Positions 23,801 through 36,390 of a stretch of 64,000 bases of DNA are shown here, one piece after another. The translations under genes and the position numbers were made by a program. Below the pieces are notes generated by a model, which was not told the DNA's origin, made no database searches, and saw only the letters and a list, made by a program, of their open reading frames with translations. The DNA is from Desmodus rotundus (lineage: Eukaryota > Chordata > Mammalia > Chiroptera > Phyllostomidae). The stretch covers positions 105,944,294 to 106,008,293 of the forward strand of contig NC_071390.1 in assembly GCF_022682495.2 (NCBI RefSeq), given 5' to 3'. The stretch's first letter is position 1. The number at the start of each line of letters is the position of its first letter.

Positions 23801-24515
23801 ACTGTAAGTTTCACTTGTGAATATTCCAGAGCTAACTACATAATAAGTGGGAAAATATTAAAGGCTTTTTCTTTAATATTTGGTACAACAAGGCAAGAAT
23901 ACCCACTCTCATCACTTCTATTTAACATAGAAGTATGAGCAAGAACAATCAGACAAAAAAAATAAGAGGCATCCAAATCAAAGAAAGAAATTATCTGTTT
24001 GCAAATGACATGATGCTATATATAAGAAAACCTTAAGGACTCCACAAAACAACTACTAGAAGTAACAAAGTCAGAAAAATTTTTAGATGCAAAATCAATA
24101 TACAAAAATTAGTTCCATTTCATAACATCAACAATTTCTAAAGAAAAAAAGGAAAACAAAACAATCCCATTTAAAACTTCATCAAAGATAAAATACTTAA
24201 AATACATTTAACCAAGGAAGTAAAAAATCTGCACACTGAAAATTATGAGTTTGGTGAAAGAAATGGCAGACAAATAAATGGAAGGTATCTTTAGTAATAA
24301 AATGTTAAAATGTTCATACTATTCAAAGTAATGTACTGATTCAATTCAACCCCTATAAAAATTCCAATGGGGTTTTTCACAGAAATAGAAAAGACAATTC
24401 TAAAATTCACGTAAAACCACAAAGACCTTGAACAGCCAAAGCAATCTTGAGAAAGAACAGAGTTGAAGGCATCAGACTTCCTTCAAATTATACCAGATTT
24501 CCAGTTATATTAGAA
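23801..24515 (+). mobile_element. Old L1 ORF2 reverse-transcriptase fragment
   Basis: Plus-strand ORF2 piece spanning the catalytic region. The motif that should read FADD is FAND at about 23998-24009, and many stops are present. It lies head-to-head with the L1 piece at 23325-23800, consistent with an inverted (twin-primed) insertion or two independent ones. Confidence 0.7.
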
Positions 24516-24703
24516 AACTTTTTTTTTTAACTTATGGCAGTATTCTGAGGGATATGAGATGTGAACAGGATCTTTTTATTCTGGATTTTAAGTGAAACTA
24601 ATTTTTCCAAACTTCTAGGATATACAGGTGAAACCTTTATCTTTTTTGGAACTAATTTTTTTTTATTGTATTTAATTTGGTTTCTGTCCTAGGGGTTTAT
24701 ACT

Positions 24704-24922
24704 TTAAAAAAAATATTTGTTTTTAGAGAGAGGGGAAGAAAGGGAGAGAGAGAAAGGGAGAGAAACATCAATGTGAGAGAGAAACATGGATTAGATGCCT
24801 CTCTTATGTGCCCTGATGGGCCTGAACCTACAGCTCAGGCCTGTGCCCTGACCAGGAGTTAAACAGGCAATCTTTCACTTTTCAGGATGATGCCCAACCA
24901 AGTGAGCCACACTGGTAAGAGC
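24704..24922 (-). mobile_element. Ves-type SINE
   Basis: Minus-strand copy with a GA-rich middle (24722-24785 on the plus strand) and tRNA-like head to about 24922 ('gagccacactggtaagagct'). Moderately diverged. Confidence 0.85.
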
Positions 24923-24924
24923 TT

Positions 24925-26160
24925 CTGTTGTAGGGGTTATTCTTGATTAGAAGTTTTATTTTAAAGGGCACTTGAGTTTATTAGTTTTGAGGGTCTTAGA
25001 CCACTCTTCCCCAAATACATTCCTGTTATTCTCATCCATGAATTAAAACATAAAAATCCTTCCATTTGCTGCTTCTGATTTAGGGCGACCCGTCCAGCAG
25101 TCCGTGCCTGATGGTGGTCTGCACGGTTTCTGGGGATGTGCCACAATAAGCCCTTCTGGGAACACATGTCCTCCTGCTCGAATTTCTAATACCACATAGA
25201 TTTTCTGGGTTTGGGTGCATCGTACTCCACACCTGCATTTGACGCTGTCAGATATTTTACTACTCTAGTTATTTTGCCTTTTTCTGGCAAGTGCTTTTAT
25301 GAGAAAGTACTTGCCACAACCATTTCCTGAGATTGTCAAAAAAAAAAAAAAAAGAGAAAATTAATATTAGAACAATTGGATCTAACCTTAAAGAATTTTA
25401 TAAATGCTTTGTCATAACAATTTTTACTACTCTCAAGTTGATAAATAAAACTAAACTACATTTGTTCTCCTCTAAATTTTAAAACTTCGCTTGTATGTTG
25501 CTTTTACATTACATTAATTCATATACCCTCCCTTCCTTTTTCTTTCCTTCATTCCTCTTTTTTGTCTTATTTTTCCATAAGAAAAGCAGTGTCAATGCCC
25601 ACTTTTTAAATGGCCCATTATTTCTAAACTGTTTTCTAATGCATATTTTGCCCTTTGTCAATTTACACTTCTGTATATATGGATCTGGTTTGCAGTTATA
25701 TGCCCTGTTTCATTGACCTATTTTTATCTCTTCTTCCAGTAAAAGTCATAATATATTAGTTTTTTTCTAACTAATTGATCCCATTGTAATTTAAATTATC
25801 TTATATACTTATATCTAGATCTCTCATTCATATCTCTTAGTGATGCTACTAATTTTTTTCTGTTGTGGTATTTTCATAATTTTCAATTCATATAGCATTT
25901 ACATATGCTTTTGTCCTGTTCTTGCTGGTAGCTTCTGTAAATATTATAAATAATCAGTCATACTGGATATTATTTTCTGTTTCTCATTCCACATGACATG
26001 CTACTTCTACTTAATTGTTAAATATTATTTTGGGTGTTTGATAGATTCCAAACTTAATAAACTAATAGAAAGTTCCTTTCAATTTTGAGTTTGCTAGTTA
26101 ATTCTAAATAAAATGGAATCAAGTTTTACCAAATATTCTCTGTAATTTGATTAATCCTAT
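24925..26160. other. No gene recognised
   Basis: AT-rich with a 16-base A-run at about 25338. The plus strand from 25490 to 25990 resembles antisense L1 3'-flank sequence but is too decayed to assign. Confidence 0.4.
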
Positions 26161-26515
26161 TGGTGAACTTTAACAGACACGTAGACACATAGAAAAGCAT
26201 TCAAACACAGAAAATAGGAGAGGATATCAACAAAACAGCAACATAGGTTATTTCCTACTTTGCTCCCTGTCATGAGAAAAACTGCCAACTGTGAATGGAC
26301 AAGACACAACTGAGAGAATCGTAGAACATGGCAGTGAGGCTGAAGCACCCCCAGACCAAGACAGAATACATTAGAAGGGTAAGAGAAAGGGCTACATGCT
26401 GACCACATTGCCTGTCCCCCAGCCCAGCCTCAGGCAGAGGGTCTTCCCTAAGCCTACAGTTCCCACCCCTGATCTGACATCCTCTGCAGCTTTAGCAGCT
26501 GCTTAATTGGAGCAT

Positions 26516-26533
26516 CCCGCCCCCCCCCCCCCA
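26516..26533. repeat. Poly(C) run
   Basis: A near-uninterrupted run of about 17 C residues. Confidence 0.85.
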
Positions 26534-27234
26534 CCATGGGGATTACAAAGCAGTCTGCATGGCTCAGTCACTGGGAGTTTGATTGTAGTAGAAAAGTGGG
26601 GATGGACTTCAAATAACCAATACTTGAATCTTGGCAGACCCAAGACCTCCCTGCAGAAATCAAGTAGTAATCCCGACTGGAGGAGGATTTGTTCCTCTGT
26701 AGAACTAACTCAGTGCTACAGTCTGCCCAGGGAACTTTTCAGAGTGCAAGTCTGCCTGATTCAGGTCCTGAAACAAAGTTGACCCAGGCAGAAGAGCTGA
26801 CTCATACTCCCACCCACTATGAAATGTGGACCCCAGACCAGTCTGAGTGGAAGGGATCCCTAGAACATCTATAAGTTGCTATATGACCCAGCAAGCACCT
26901 AGAAAAGGGGTGGGTGAGCGGAGCTGATGGCTCTCAGAGCAAAGCCAGGGACACTGTTTGACCAGGGAAACTGGGGCACAGGTCAGCTTGAGTTAAGGTA
27001 CCTAAAAAAACAAAACAAAACAAAAAAACACCTCAGTGGTCTTGGATCTGCTTCTCCCACTATTTCTGAAACCGGGAAAGCCAATGCCCCTGCTACCTGT
27101 CACCTCCCAGACCCAATAAGCAGAGACAGGGATTGAATCTTTTTGGGCACTTCATTCAGTTGGCCTGAGATTTGAGAAGAGAGCAGGTTTGCACTCTGAC
27201 AAATTGTCTTACATTTCCCTTCATGCCAGCCTTT

Positions 27235-27535
27235 AAAAAAAAATATTTGATTGTTGTTCAATTACAGTTGCATTTTTCCCCCACCACTGCCCCCCACCCC
27301 AGCCAAACCCACCTCCTCCCTTGCTTCCACCCTCCCCCTTGGTTTTGTCCTTGTGTCCTTTATAGTAGTTCCTGAAAGCCCTTCCCCCCCATTACCCCTC
27401 CTTCCTCCCCTCTGGTTACTGTCAGATTGTTCTTAATTTCAATGTCTCTGGTTCTATTTTGTTTGCTTTTTTCTTTTGTTGATTATGTACCAGTTAAAGG
27501 TGAGATCATATGGTATTTGTCCCTCACCGCCTCAA
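27235..27535 (-). mobile_element. 5'-truncated L1, 3' end
   Basis: Minus-strand L1 tail; the plus strand reads the antisense 3'UTR ('ttgttcaattacagttgcat', then a C-rich run). The target duplication gccagccttt is at about 27225-27234 and 27536-27545. Confidence 0.88.
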
Positions 27536-27860
27536 GCCAGCCTTTTTATAACAGAGAACAAAGTGCAGTGAAGGGTTTTGAAATTCGGGGAAAATTAGAT
27601 TTAAAAAAACGGCAGCATTCTAGCCCAGGGTGGTTAGCTATCCTCCGGTGGTTGTCTGCCTCCCTCTGGAACACAATGGCTGGGATATCCCCACCTGTGC
27701 CCCAGGCGGTGGTCTTTAGCAGTGCCCCAGGAGATCAACTGTTTTCCCAGGAGCCAGGACGGGCCTTATCTCTAGTTTGTGAAACAAAAGCTTTAACATA
27801 TACATTACTTGCTAGACTTATAACTCTTTACCTTAAGCTAAAAGTTTCCAACTTTTAAGT

Positions 27861-28150
27861 CCTCTATCAACCTTACCAAAAAAATAAACGAACACTTTGG
27901 CCAATGCAATAATTTCACAAAAGAACATGATAAAGAGGTCAAGAGTACTGATACCACAAGATATGAAAACACTCATAAAAAGATAGCAAGGTCAAAAACA
28001 AAGAATCGTGGATCTATAAAACAATAAGAAAATAATGAACAAAATAGCCATATTAAGTCCCTACTTATCAATAATTACTATAAGTATAAATGGATTAAAT
28101 ACTCTAATCGAAATAATGCCTAAAAATGGATAAAGAAATATGAACCTAAC
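27861..28150 (+). mobile_element. L1 ORF2 start fragment
   Basis: 28060-28150 encodes a decayed 'ITISINGLNTLIE'-type start of the ORF2 endonuclease on the plus strand. The preceding 200 bases are probably the linker before ORF2. Confidence 0.55.
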
Positions 28151-28375
28151 ATAGGGGTTCTTTAAAAATACTGCTCCACGTGTGCTTGAAAACAACGCGC
28201 TTTTACTGTGTCAGATCTGCAGTTCCCTTATTGATTCTGTGAGTGGAATATCTACCCGTTGTTAAGAATACAATGTTAAATTTTCCAGCTATTATTGTAT
28301 TACTGTTTATTCTTTTAGCTCTGTTAGATTGTACTTTATCTATTTAGGTGCCACGATGTTGGACATAAAAATATT
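28150..28375 (-). mobile_element. L1 ORF2 endonuclease fragment
   Basis: Antisense ORF2 sequence of the same region as 11100-11320 ('gtgtgcttgaaaac...ctgtgagtgg...gctattattgtattactg'). Confidence 0.55.
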
Positions 28376-28399
28376 TTAAAGATGGTCATTATATAACAA

Positions 28400-28870
28400 A
28401 AGGATTAATACATCAAAAAGATATAACCATTGTGCTAACTGAATTTATGCAGAGAGGAAATACTGTCTGAGCTCACTTAGGTGTAATCTGAAACAAAAAG
28501 AAAAAAACAAACCCGAGTTTACAGATACTGAGAGGTCCAGAGAACAGACTGGTGATGGTCAAAGATGAATGGGGAGGCTTGGAGGAATGGACACATTGGG
28601 TGTGAGGGGTCAAAAGGTACAAACCTGCAGTTATAAAATAAACCATGAGAATGTAATATCCAACGGGTGACTATATATTCGAAAGTTGCTACGAGAATAG
28701 ATCTTAAACGTCCTCATCACACACACACACAACTTGTAACTATATACTCAGACAGAGGTTAAGTAGTCTTACTGTGGTAATCATTCATAATATTATACAA
28801 ATATTGAATTATTATGTATACCTGAAACTAATATAATATATGCCAATTACATATCAATAAACAAAAATTA
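28400..28870 (+). mobile_element. Old L1 (L1MA/MB-like) 3' end
   Basis: Plus-strand L1M 3'UTR: 'tcaaaaggtacaaacctgca', 'gaaagttgctacgagaatag', 'ttactgtggtaatcattcat' and a final 'aatatatgccaattacatat' before an A-rich end. A (CA)n patch lies at 28720-28731. Confidence 0.75.
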
Positions 28871-30160
28871 TAATTTTCAGAACTAAATATAATGAAAAAT
28901 CATTTAAGCAAAATATGCATTTTTATAACACAATAACTCATTTCTAAGTAAGTGGTTAAGGGAGATTTTTGAAGTAACATGGATGGAAAACAATTTGACT
29001 AAATAATAAATAAACTTGTTCAATAATTTTCAACAAAATGGCAAAAATATCATCTAAAAATTATTTTTTTACTTTAACTTGGGTTTGGTAAAATTGATGG
29101 ACATAATATCAATGGATGTAAAACAAATACTTTCTTATCAAAATGTTAGTTGATTAATTGTTTAGAAATACTATTTATAAAAGAACAATGTAAATCAAAT
29201 ATTTTCAATAAAAGTTGAAAACTCATGTGGACTATACCAAAATTGTATTGAATAAAGTATACTTTTATATAGTATTATAACTGAAGTCCACTGTCATTGT
29301 TTTCTAATTTATGGTTTCAACATATTTTCATGAAAATCTCAAACTTTCAAAAAGACAGACTAGCTCATATTAAGATTTAGGAAAGGAAAAAACCAAAAAA
29401 AAATTAAAAAACTTAAGTAGAAGGATAAGTGTTCATGAATAGCAAAGACACTACTGGGGAAGAATGTAGATGTTGGTGAAAATATTTTCTATTATACATC
29501 AAGATTTTCTTTACAGTGCTTGGGAAAGAAAAACAAAAATGAAACAGACTAAAAAACTCATGCACATGAGATTTTAATCTATGATGGGCACTCTGAAGCT
29601 CACTTAATAATGGGTGGAAGATACTATAATTGCTTTTATAGTAGTGGTGATTTTTCACGTAACAAATTAAACTGGGTATCAATTTTAAAGCATTTCTAAA
29701 ATCACTGTCAGGTAGATTAAAGTCATATGTAAAAGGGAGGTTTCAATATTGTATAAGAATTACAAAAATAACCTTTTATTATGTCCCTTGAATAGAAAAT
29801 TTTCTGGAACAGCTCCCCAAATGTTCACATTTTAATATAAAAATTAATTTTAATATATTTTAATATTTCAAAGATCATCTGTTAACACATAGAGATAAAA
29901 AGTTAATGCATGAGTTAATAACTGGAAAATATCTTTTCACATTTTCAAACAAATAATATTAACTAAATGATATAAAAATGCATATATCAGTATGGAAATG
30001 TCAAAAATAGAAGACAAAATGCGCAGGTATTTTACAAGATAACACACATGAAGGAGCAATAAATATATGATGAAAGGATGCCTAAATTCTCATGTAATGT
30101 ATAAAAGCTCAAAATAAGATGACAGTAATACATATTTTATAATTTCAAATGTGGCAAAAA
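28870..30160. other. AT-rich, no gene recognised
   Basis: Very AT-rich sequence, no assignable repeat. It is the inner flank of the right arm and does not match the inner flank of the left arm. Confidence 0.5.
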
Positions 30161-30162
30161 TA

Positions 30163-30465
30163 CTAAATTTATTGGGGTGACAATGGCAATTATATAGGTT
30201 TCAAATGTACAATTCTATAATGCATCATCTATATATTGCATTTTGTGTTTACCACCTGAAGTTAATTTTTTTCATTCCCATATATTTGACACCCTTTCCC
30301 TTTACTAACTTATCTCCCACCCCTGTTTCCCTCTGGTAATCACATACTGTTGGGTATGTGTCTAATAGTTTTTCTTTGCTTCATTTGTTCATTTGTTGCT
30401 TTCAGTTTTATTTCCCACATATAAGTGCCATCATATGGTTCTTGACTCTTTCCATTTGACTTAAA
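30163..30465 (-). mobile_element. 5'-truncated L1, 3' end ('accccaataaa' subfamily)
   Basis: Minus-strand L1 tail; the plus strand begins 'tttattggggtgacaatggc' and continues into antisense 3'UTR ending near 'ccatttgacttaaac'. Same subfamily as the L1s at 31614-32037 and 54546-57385. Confidence 0.8.
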
Positions 30466-30474
30466 CTTTAAAAA

Positions 30475-31200
30475 TTGTAAAAGTTATTGGTATGAATATA
30501 ACAATGCTCTGGAAAACAATTTGGAATCATTTTACAAACTTTGAAATTATTTCACAAGGTAATCCCAATTGTATACCCATTAAAGCACTCATAACGCACA
30601 CACAGCGTCTCAAGTAATGCAACACCCCTCTTAGAGAGAAGGTCGCACACGAACATAGTGACACGGGATCAGGATTCTCATGGCAACACTGTTGGTAACA
30701 GTCAGAGATCATACACGATGGAAACATCTATTAACAGGAAAGTGGCTAAACAAAGTATGGTGTATTCACATAACAGAATATTGTATCCAGTGGGACTAAA
30801 TGAGGTACAGCTACATGTAAAAGAAGGTAACCTTGGAAGCACAGTGTGGAGTGAAAAATAACATTTTCAGAAAACTATATAAGACATGCCTCTTATATGA
30901 GATCAAAGGTACAGAAACTAGAGTATAATGTTTAGGGAATGTATACTTTGATAAAACTAAAAAGGAAGAAAAGAAACACAATCTAGTGGAGTGCTTTTTC
31001 TGCCATCAGACAGGGGAATGGGTTTTGAAAAAACACACAGAAAAATGAATGATATTGCTAGTATCTTATTTCATAATCTATGTGTTGAGTTCATAAGTAT
31101 TCCGACATTATGCTTTATAATGTAGTTTTTTCCTCATAAATTCATTAATAATATACATTTACAAAATAAATTATGATATATCAATAATAAAACCAAGTAA
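30475..31200 (+). mobile_element. Old L1M 3' region, including right-arm inner edge
   Basis: Plus-strand ORF2 C-terminus and 3'UTR of an old L1 ('gtgtattcacataacagaat', 'gtacagctacatgtaaaaga', 'gtttagggaatgtatacttt'). From 30982 onward it is shared with the left arm (10377 down to 10140); before that the two arms differ. Confidence 0.65.
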
Positions 31201-31613
31201 CTGCATTATTTTTTAGCATAGAATCTAAAAACTAGAGAAAAATAAGTTACTGAAAGCAACTGTACATTTGTTAAAACATAATATTCTAATATATTAGTCC
31301 TGTTATTATTTATCTGAAAGGTCAAGATGCTAAGAAATGCTCTCCTTATAAAAGGAAACTCTTCAGAGTGAACTAATCAAGGCTTCTCAAATTATGACAG
31401 GGATTGAGACCTTGACACAAATATGTTTTGACAGTAGTCAAGGAATTCAGAATAAGAGTTTATGATTTAATCAACTAATTCCAAAAAAATGTCACAACCC
31501 AAAATACTTTTGCACAAGATGAAACAAGCAAGTGAAAAAATAAAGCAAGCAGTCAAGATAAGGCAGATGAAAACAATAAACACATTTCAAGATATCTAAA
31601 TTTGATTCTAGGA

Positions 31614-32037
31614 GAACATTATGCTAAGTGAAATAAGGCAGCCAGAGGAGAAGTACCATATGATTTCACTTATATGTGGAACCTAATGAACAAAATGAAC
31701 AAGCAAAATAGAGACAGACTCACAGATAAAGATCATGCTGACAGCTGACAGAGTGGGGGGTTGTTCAGGGCTGGGTGGTTGAGGCGGTGGAGGGATTGAG
31801 CACAAAAGAGTAAAAAGAGAAAAGAAACTAATAGACATGGACAACAGTGTGGTGATTGCTGGGGGAGTGGAGGAGGGTATAGGTGGGATAAATGGTGAGG
31901 AAGGAGACATGACTTGAGTGGTGAGCACACAAATACAGTGTACAAGTCACGTGTGGTGGGATTGTGCAGCTGAAACGTGTATAATTTTGTTAACTAGTGT
32001 CACCCCAATAAATTCAGTAAAAAGGGAGAAAAAAATT
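31614..32037 (+). mobile_element. 5'-truncated L1, 3' end
   Basis: Plus-strand tail ending 'caccccaataaattc' and an A-rich end. Perfect 15-base target duplication aatttgattctagga at 31599-31613 and 32038-32052. The left arm has the empty site near 9700. Confidence 0.93.
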
Positions 32038-33029
32038 AATTTGATTCTAGGAAAGGAAATAATCTGCAGTTAATAAATTAAGATAATCCCTAAAAGGGCA
32101 GAAATTCCATATGTACTTATGTAGAATTTTTAGTCTTATAATCCTGAAGCTCACAGTGGAAGTGTAACCACAGGAAGGTATAGCAAGATTTGATGATTCC
32201 ACGGTGCTGTAAGGCAGAGACAGTGAAATTCTTACCAAAAAAACCCCACTGCTATACTTAGCCATATTTCAAACAAACTGCAAAACCAGAAATTCAGATG
32301 ACCTCCTACAACCATGTTAAAATACCTTATAAATTTTGATAGGTAAAATTAGATACTATATGAAGCATTTTGGAGAAAACTGCAGTAATGCACATAAAAA
32401 TGAAAGATTTTAGGGCAACCTGAGACATTCCAATTCTCGTCAAAAAAATACAGTTTGAGTTTCCTTAACAGGATTTTTAAAGTATATAGCTACTCAAACA
32501 TATTTGTCTAAGGGAATGATGTCAAAAGTACCTGCCAACTATCAACTAACATAAAAAGAGTATTAACTCATTTATACACATGCACGCATATTCAAATGCA
32601 TTAATATTTGCACATGGATATGAGTACACATAATTCATATGTGTTTGTGTTAATGAATGTATGTATGTACACATACAATTCCATTAATCAAGCATCTATG
32701 GAACACACTCAGCACACGTACTATTATACCTTAATATTTAGTGCTTTGAATAAGCAACTTACCATATTTTATTAAGTATAGGACAATTCTGGGTTAAGAT
32801 ATCAGGAAGAAATTTCCTGTTCCCAAGAGATCTCCCCACATCCTCAGCACTAAACTTATTTGAAATAAAAATATAAACTCACAGAAATGAATACAATGGT
32901 GAACAAATAGCTGTAAGTCAATATTGAATCTGAAAAGATGATAGGCAAGTAGAAACTGGTATAGCAGAACTATAGACCCATGGTGAGAAACGAAAACACA
33001 TAATATTTCAACAGATTCCTCAACAGGTT

Positions 33030-33612
33030 CAGGGACTAGCAGCACCAGTGTCATTGGAATTGGGGAAGAAGCAGGGGGCTAAATCAAAGAGATGGACTAT
33101 GGAGGCTAATTTTACCTGTCAGCTTGACTGTTGGGGGATTGCCCAGACTTTCAATCAAACATGGTTCTTGTGTCTGTGAGGGTGCTTCTGGATAAAGTGA
33201 AGGTTTGATTCAGTAAACTGAGTAAAACTTTTTGTCTTCTATAATGTGGGTAGGCTTCATCCAATTAGTGGAAGGCCTTTTTGTATAGAACAAAAAGAAA
33301 GACTCACCCTGAGTAAGAGAGAATTCCTCATTTTTGACTTCCTTTAAATTGAGACATGGCCTTTTTTTCCCTGTCTTTGGACTCAAACCCCAATATTAGC
33401 TCTTTGGGGGTCTTGAGCCTGCCAACCTTTGGCCTGGAACTAAACCATCAGCTGCCTGAGTCCCTAGCTTGGTGACTGCAGATCTTGAGACTCCTCAGAT
33501 TCCATAATGTACTAGTAAACCAATTCACTCTAATAAATCATGTATATATGCACACATATTACTATACACACACACAGTATTGGCTCTTTCTCTGGAGAAC
33601 CCTGACTAATGC
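33030..33612 (-). mobile_element. Ancient interspersed repeat, right-arm copy
   Basis: Inverted counterpart of 7811-8430; ends with 'tctggagaaccctgactaat'. It retains the phrases 'gtaggcttcatccaattagt' and 'agcttgactgttgggggatt', the latter better preserved than in the left copy. Includes a (CA)n patch at 33566-33576. Confidence 0.6.
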
Positions 33613-34362
33613 AAGTACATAGAATCTTGGAAAACAATTTGATCTTTACATTGTTTTCCTCATCTCCAAGCTTCTGGTTGACTGAACTTATTCTGATTTA
33701 TTTAGCTATGTGGGTTTATTTTATGTGGATGGTTTCAGAGGTTTTCAGGATTGGAAAACACCAGTCAGTTGAGGACATAACTGCCATTCTGCAAACAACA
33801 GTAGATCTAACTTACTCACTGAAAGCTCACCCCAGTGGTCTTTCAACACTTGGCTCCACAAATCCCATTTAATGTATCCCTACCTCTCAGAAAGAGATTA
33901 GATAACACCTTTAAGAAGAACCCAAGAAGAAAGATATAGAGATATGGTTCAGGTTGTTTAATAAGAAAAGTGTTTTATCCCCCAGATCATCTTATGGTCC
34001 AGGTCAAAATCAGAAAATCCTTAGAAATTACAAATGACAGTTTATTCCATTGTTTTCATTTCTAAATAGATAATCATGGATAGCCTGATATCCAAGAAAA
34101 GCCTATGATATAAAATATAAAGTTTGGGTAAAAAATAATAAAATTAGTAAACAACTTAAAATATAAAGGTACTGTACAAGAATAAAAAAATCTACCTATC
34201 ATTAATATTCACAGAATGGTCAGATATATTATTGTATACATGAGATGAAAACAGGATGCTGCTCAAAGATATCCTATAAAAATGTTCTTGATAATTAAAT
34301 ATTAAAAAAATAAACCTCAATAGAGAAAAAATGAAAAATATAGAATTCTTTTAGAAAGTAGA
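33613..34362. other. Right-arm sequence, no gene
   Basis: Matches left-arm 7130-7810 inverted. No coding potential recognised. Confidence 0.6.
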
Positions 34363-34525
34363 ACAGTTTTCAGGAACAACTATAAAGGACACATGGACAA
34401 AACCAAGGAGGGGTGGAATCAAGGGAGGGAGGAGGGGATGGCTGGGGTGGCGGGGGAGTGGTGGGGGGAAAATGCAGAACAACAAGTAAAAAATGGTAAA
34501 AAAAAAAAAAAAAAAAAAAAAAAGA
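34363..34525 (+). mobile_element. Short L1 3' tail with poly(A)
   Basis: Plus-strand L1 3'UTR starting 'actataaaggacacatgg', with a strongly G-rich stretch (34408-34468) and a 25-base A-run at 34499-34523. Absent from the left arm at about 7050. Confidence 0.85.
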
Positions 34526-36190
34526 ACAAAACCCAGCAAGCACCAATGTAAAGAAGAGGAACTTGAAAGACTAATATAAGAGTATAACATCTAATAACAA
34601 AACTTTTAAAAAGTAAGAAACATAAAACATACAGGGGAGGAAATAAACTAAACAATCCAAAATGCAGGGAGAGTCCCAAGAGTGAGCAATCATTTCCTAC
34701 TGGAAAGGGCTCACTAGAGCCGCACCTCAAAGATAAGGTTGTACACTCCCAACTCTATGACACATCATTGGCAAAATGTGAGAACACAAAAGTAAAACTT
34801 CCCCCTAAAATCTAGTCTTATTTTAAGGAATAAAACTAGAATATCTTTAGATTTCTCAATAGCCACACTAGAAGTTAGAAAACATTCAATAAATGGTTTC
34901 ATAACACTGAAGAAAAATTCTATTGCCAAACTATTGGCCAAATGAGACAGATTAAAGTCACTACTACTATTCATGAATTTAAAAACAAATGTTATTTCCC
35001 ACACATCTTTTGCCAAAAAATATCTGATGATGTGCTTCAACAAAACAAGGGCATAAATAAAAAATAAGTATACAATGTTCACAGAAAACTCTTACAAAGA
35101 AAATCCCAAGATGATGTTGCAGCAAATTCTGATGATGACTACCATGGACAAAATATAAACAACAACTATTCCATATTGAAATAAAATTTAAAATCTTTGG
35201 CCAAAACCACTGCAATGACTTCTACATGCCATTGTGTTTCCTTTGAATCAGAATGAAATTTATAAAATTTCATTTTATAATGAAATTATAAAAGTACAAA
35301 TAAAAGTACCATTACTTTAATCACAGAGTTCTTTATTGGACTGTGCCTGACACACTGAATTCCATTGGTTTCTTTAAAACTTAATGTTATTTTGTTAATC
35401 AACTTCTTGGCAAGAGCATTCTGATCTCCATGAAATACATAAGAAATCTCAAATATGTCCAAATAAGATAAGCTCCCATACATACACACACATGCAAACT
35501 ACCTGTAAAAGTGTATAAAAACCTGATATCATTGGTTGCCTCTAGAAAGGGAGATAGAGTGGCTGTAGGAATAGATTATGAAGTAGATATGTTACCATGC
35601 TTATTTTCATTTATCATAAACATTCTTTATTCAAATGGAATAAAATAAAATAAATTATCTAAAGACATAACAAGCAAATGCAAATACAATGTGAGCCAGT
35701 AATTATACTTTAAAAATGGTCAGCAGGAAACTAGTAAAGAAATGATAGATAATATTGAATACAGCAAAGACCCTGAAGCCACACAAAGTGTGAAGAAACC
35801 AAGTAGTGACATAAAACATTTCCCAAGTTCAGTTTTAAGTGAAAACCACAATGTTTAAGAATGTATGTGTTACCATTTGTTTAAAGAGAAAAAAGTTGTT
35901 TTGCTTAGATATGCATGAAAAGCGTGCAGAAAGAAAAGGAGATAACTGCAGACTTCGGTTTCATCTGAAGAAGAGAAATGTTGGTAAGGAGACATGAACA
36001 GTAATGATTTTCACTGTATCTCTTACGCCTTTTATGTTTTCAACATGTGAGTTTTTCATGCATTGAAAAATGCCTTCTTTAAGAGGTCAAGTAGAATAAG
36101 TGAGGGATAATTAGGAAATCAAATGAAGATCTAAGAAGAATAGATTGTATACAGAATTTTCAAGATAAATGTTTACAGGGGATGTGTTCT
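34526..36190. other. Right-arm sequence, no gene
   Basis: Inverted match to left-arm 5170-7050. The 103- and 105-codon minus frames here are AT-biased chance frames. Confidence 0.6.
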
Positions 36191-36390
36191 TTAAATGTAT
36201 TGATTTTATGGGAGGTAGGTGGAGAGAGAGACAGAGACAGACAGACACACACACCCACAGACATTGATTTGTTGTTCCACTTATGTATGCATTCACTGGT
36301 TGCTTCCTGTGTGTACCTTGACTGAAGATCGAACCAACAACCTTGTTATCGGGATAATGCTCTACCCAACTGAACCACCTGGCCAGGGCT
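36191..36390 (-). mobile_element. Ves-type SINE
   Basis: Minus-strand copy with a GA/CA-rich middle (36220-36260) and the head ending 'ggccagggct' at 36390. The left-arm site near 5150 is empty. Confidence 0.85.

Larger units (their letters stand above)
26161..27860 (+). other. GC-richer block, possible L1 5'UTR
   Basis: Base composition is distinctly less AT-rich than on either side. It includes a C-run at 26516-26533 and is interrupted by an antisense L1 tail (27235-27535). Plus-strand L1 ORF2 start sequence follows at 28060, so a long old L1 5'UTR is the simplest reading; I could not align it with the two L1 5'UTRs elsewhere in the window. Frames of 60-143 codons within it resemble no known protein. 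Confidence 0.35.

Noticed and set aside
34351..34730. Overlapping minus-strand frames with Phe and Pro runs
   Set aside because: The Phe run is the complement of an L1 poly(A) tail and the Pro-rich part is the complement of its G-rich 3'UTR.
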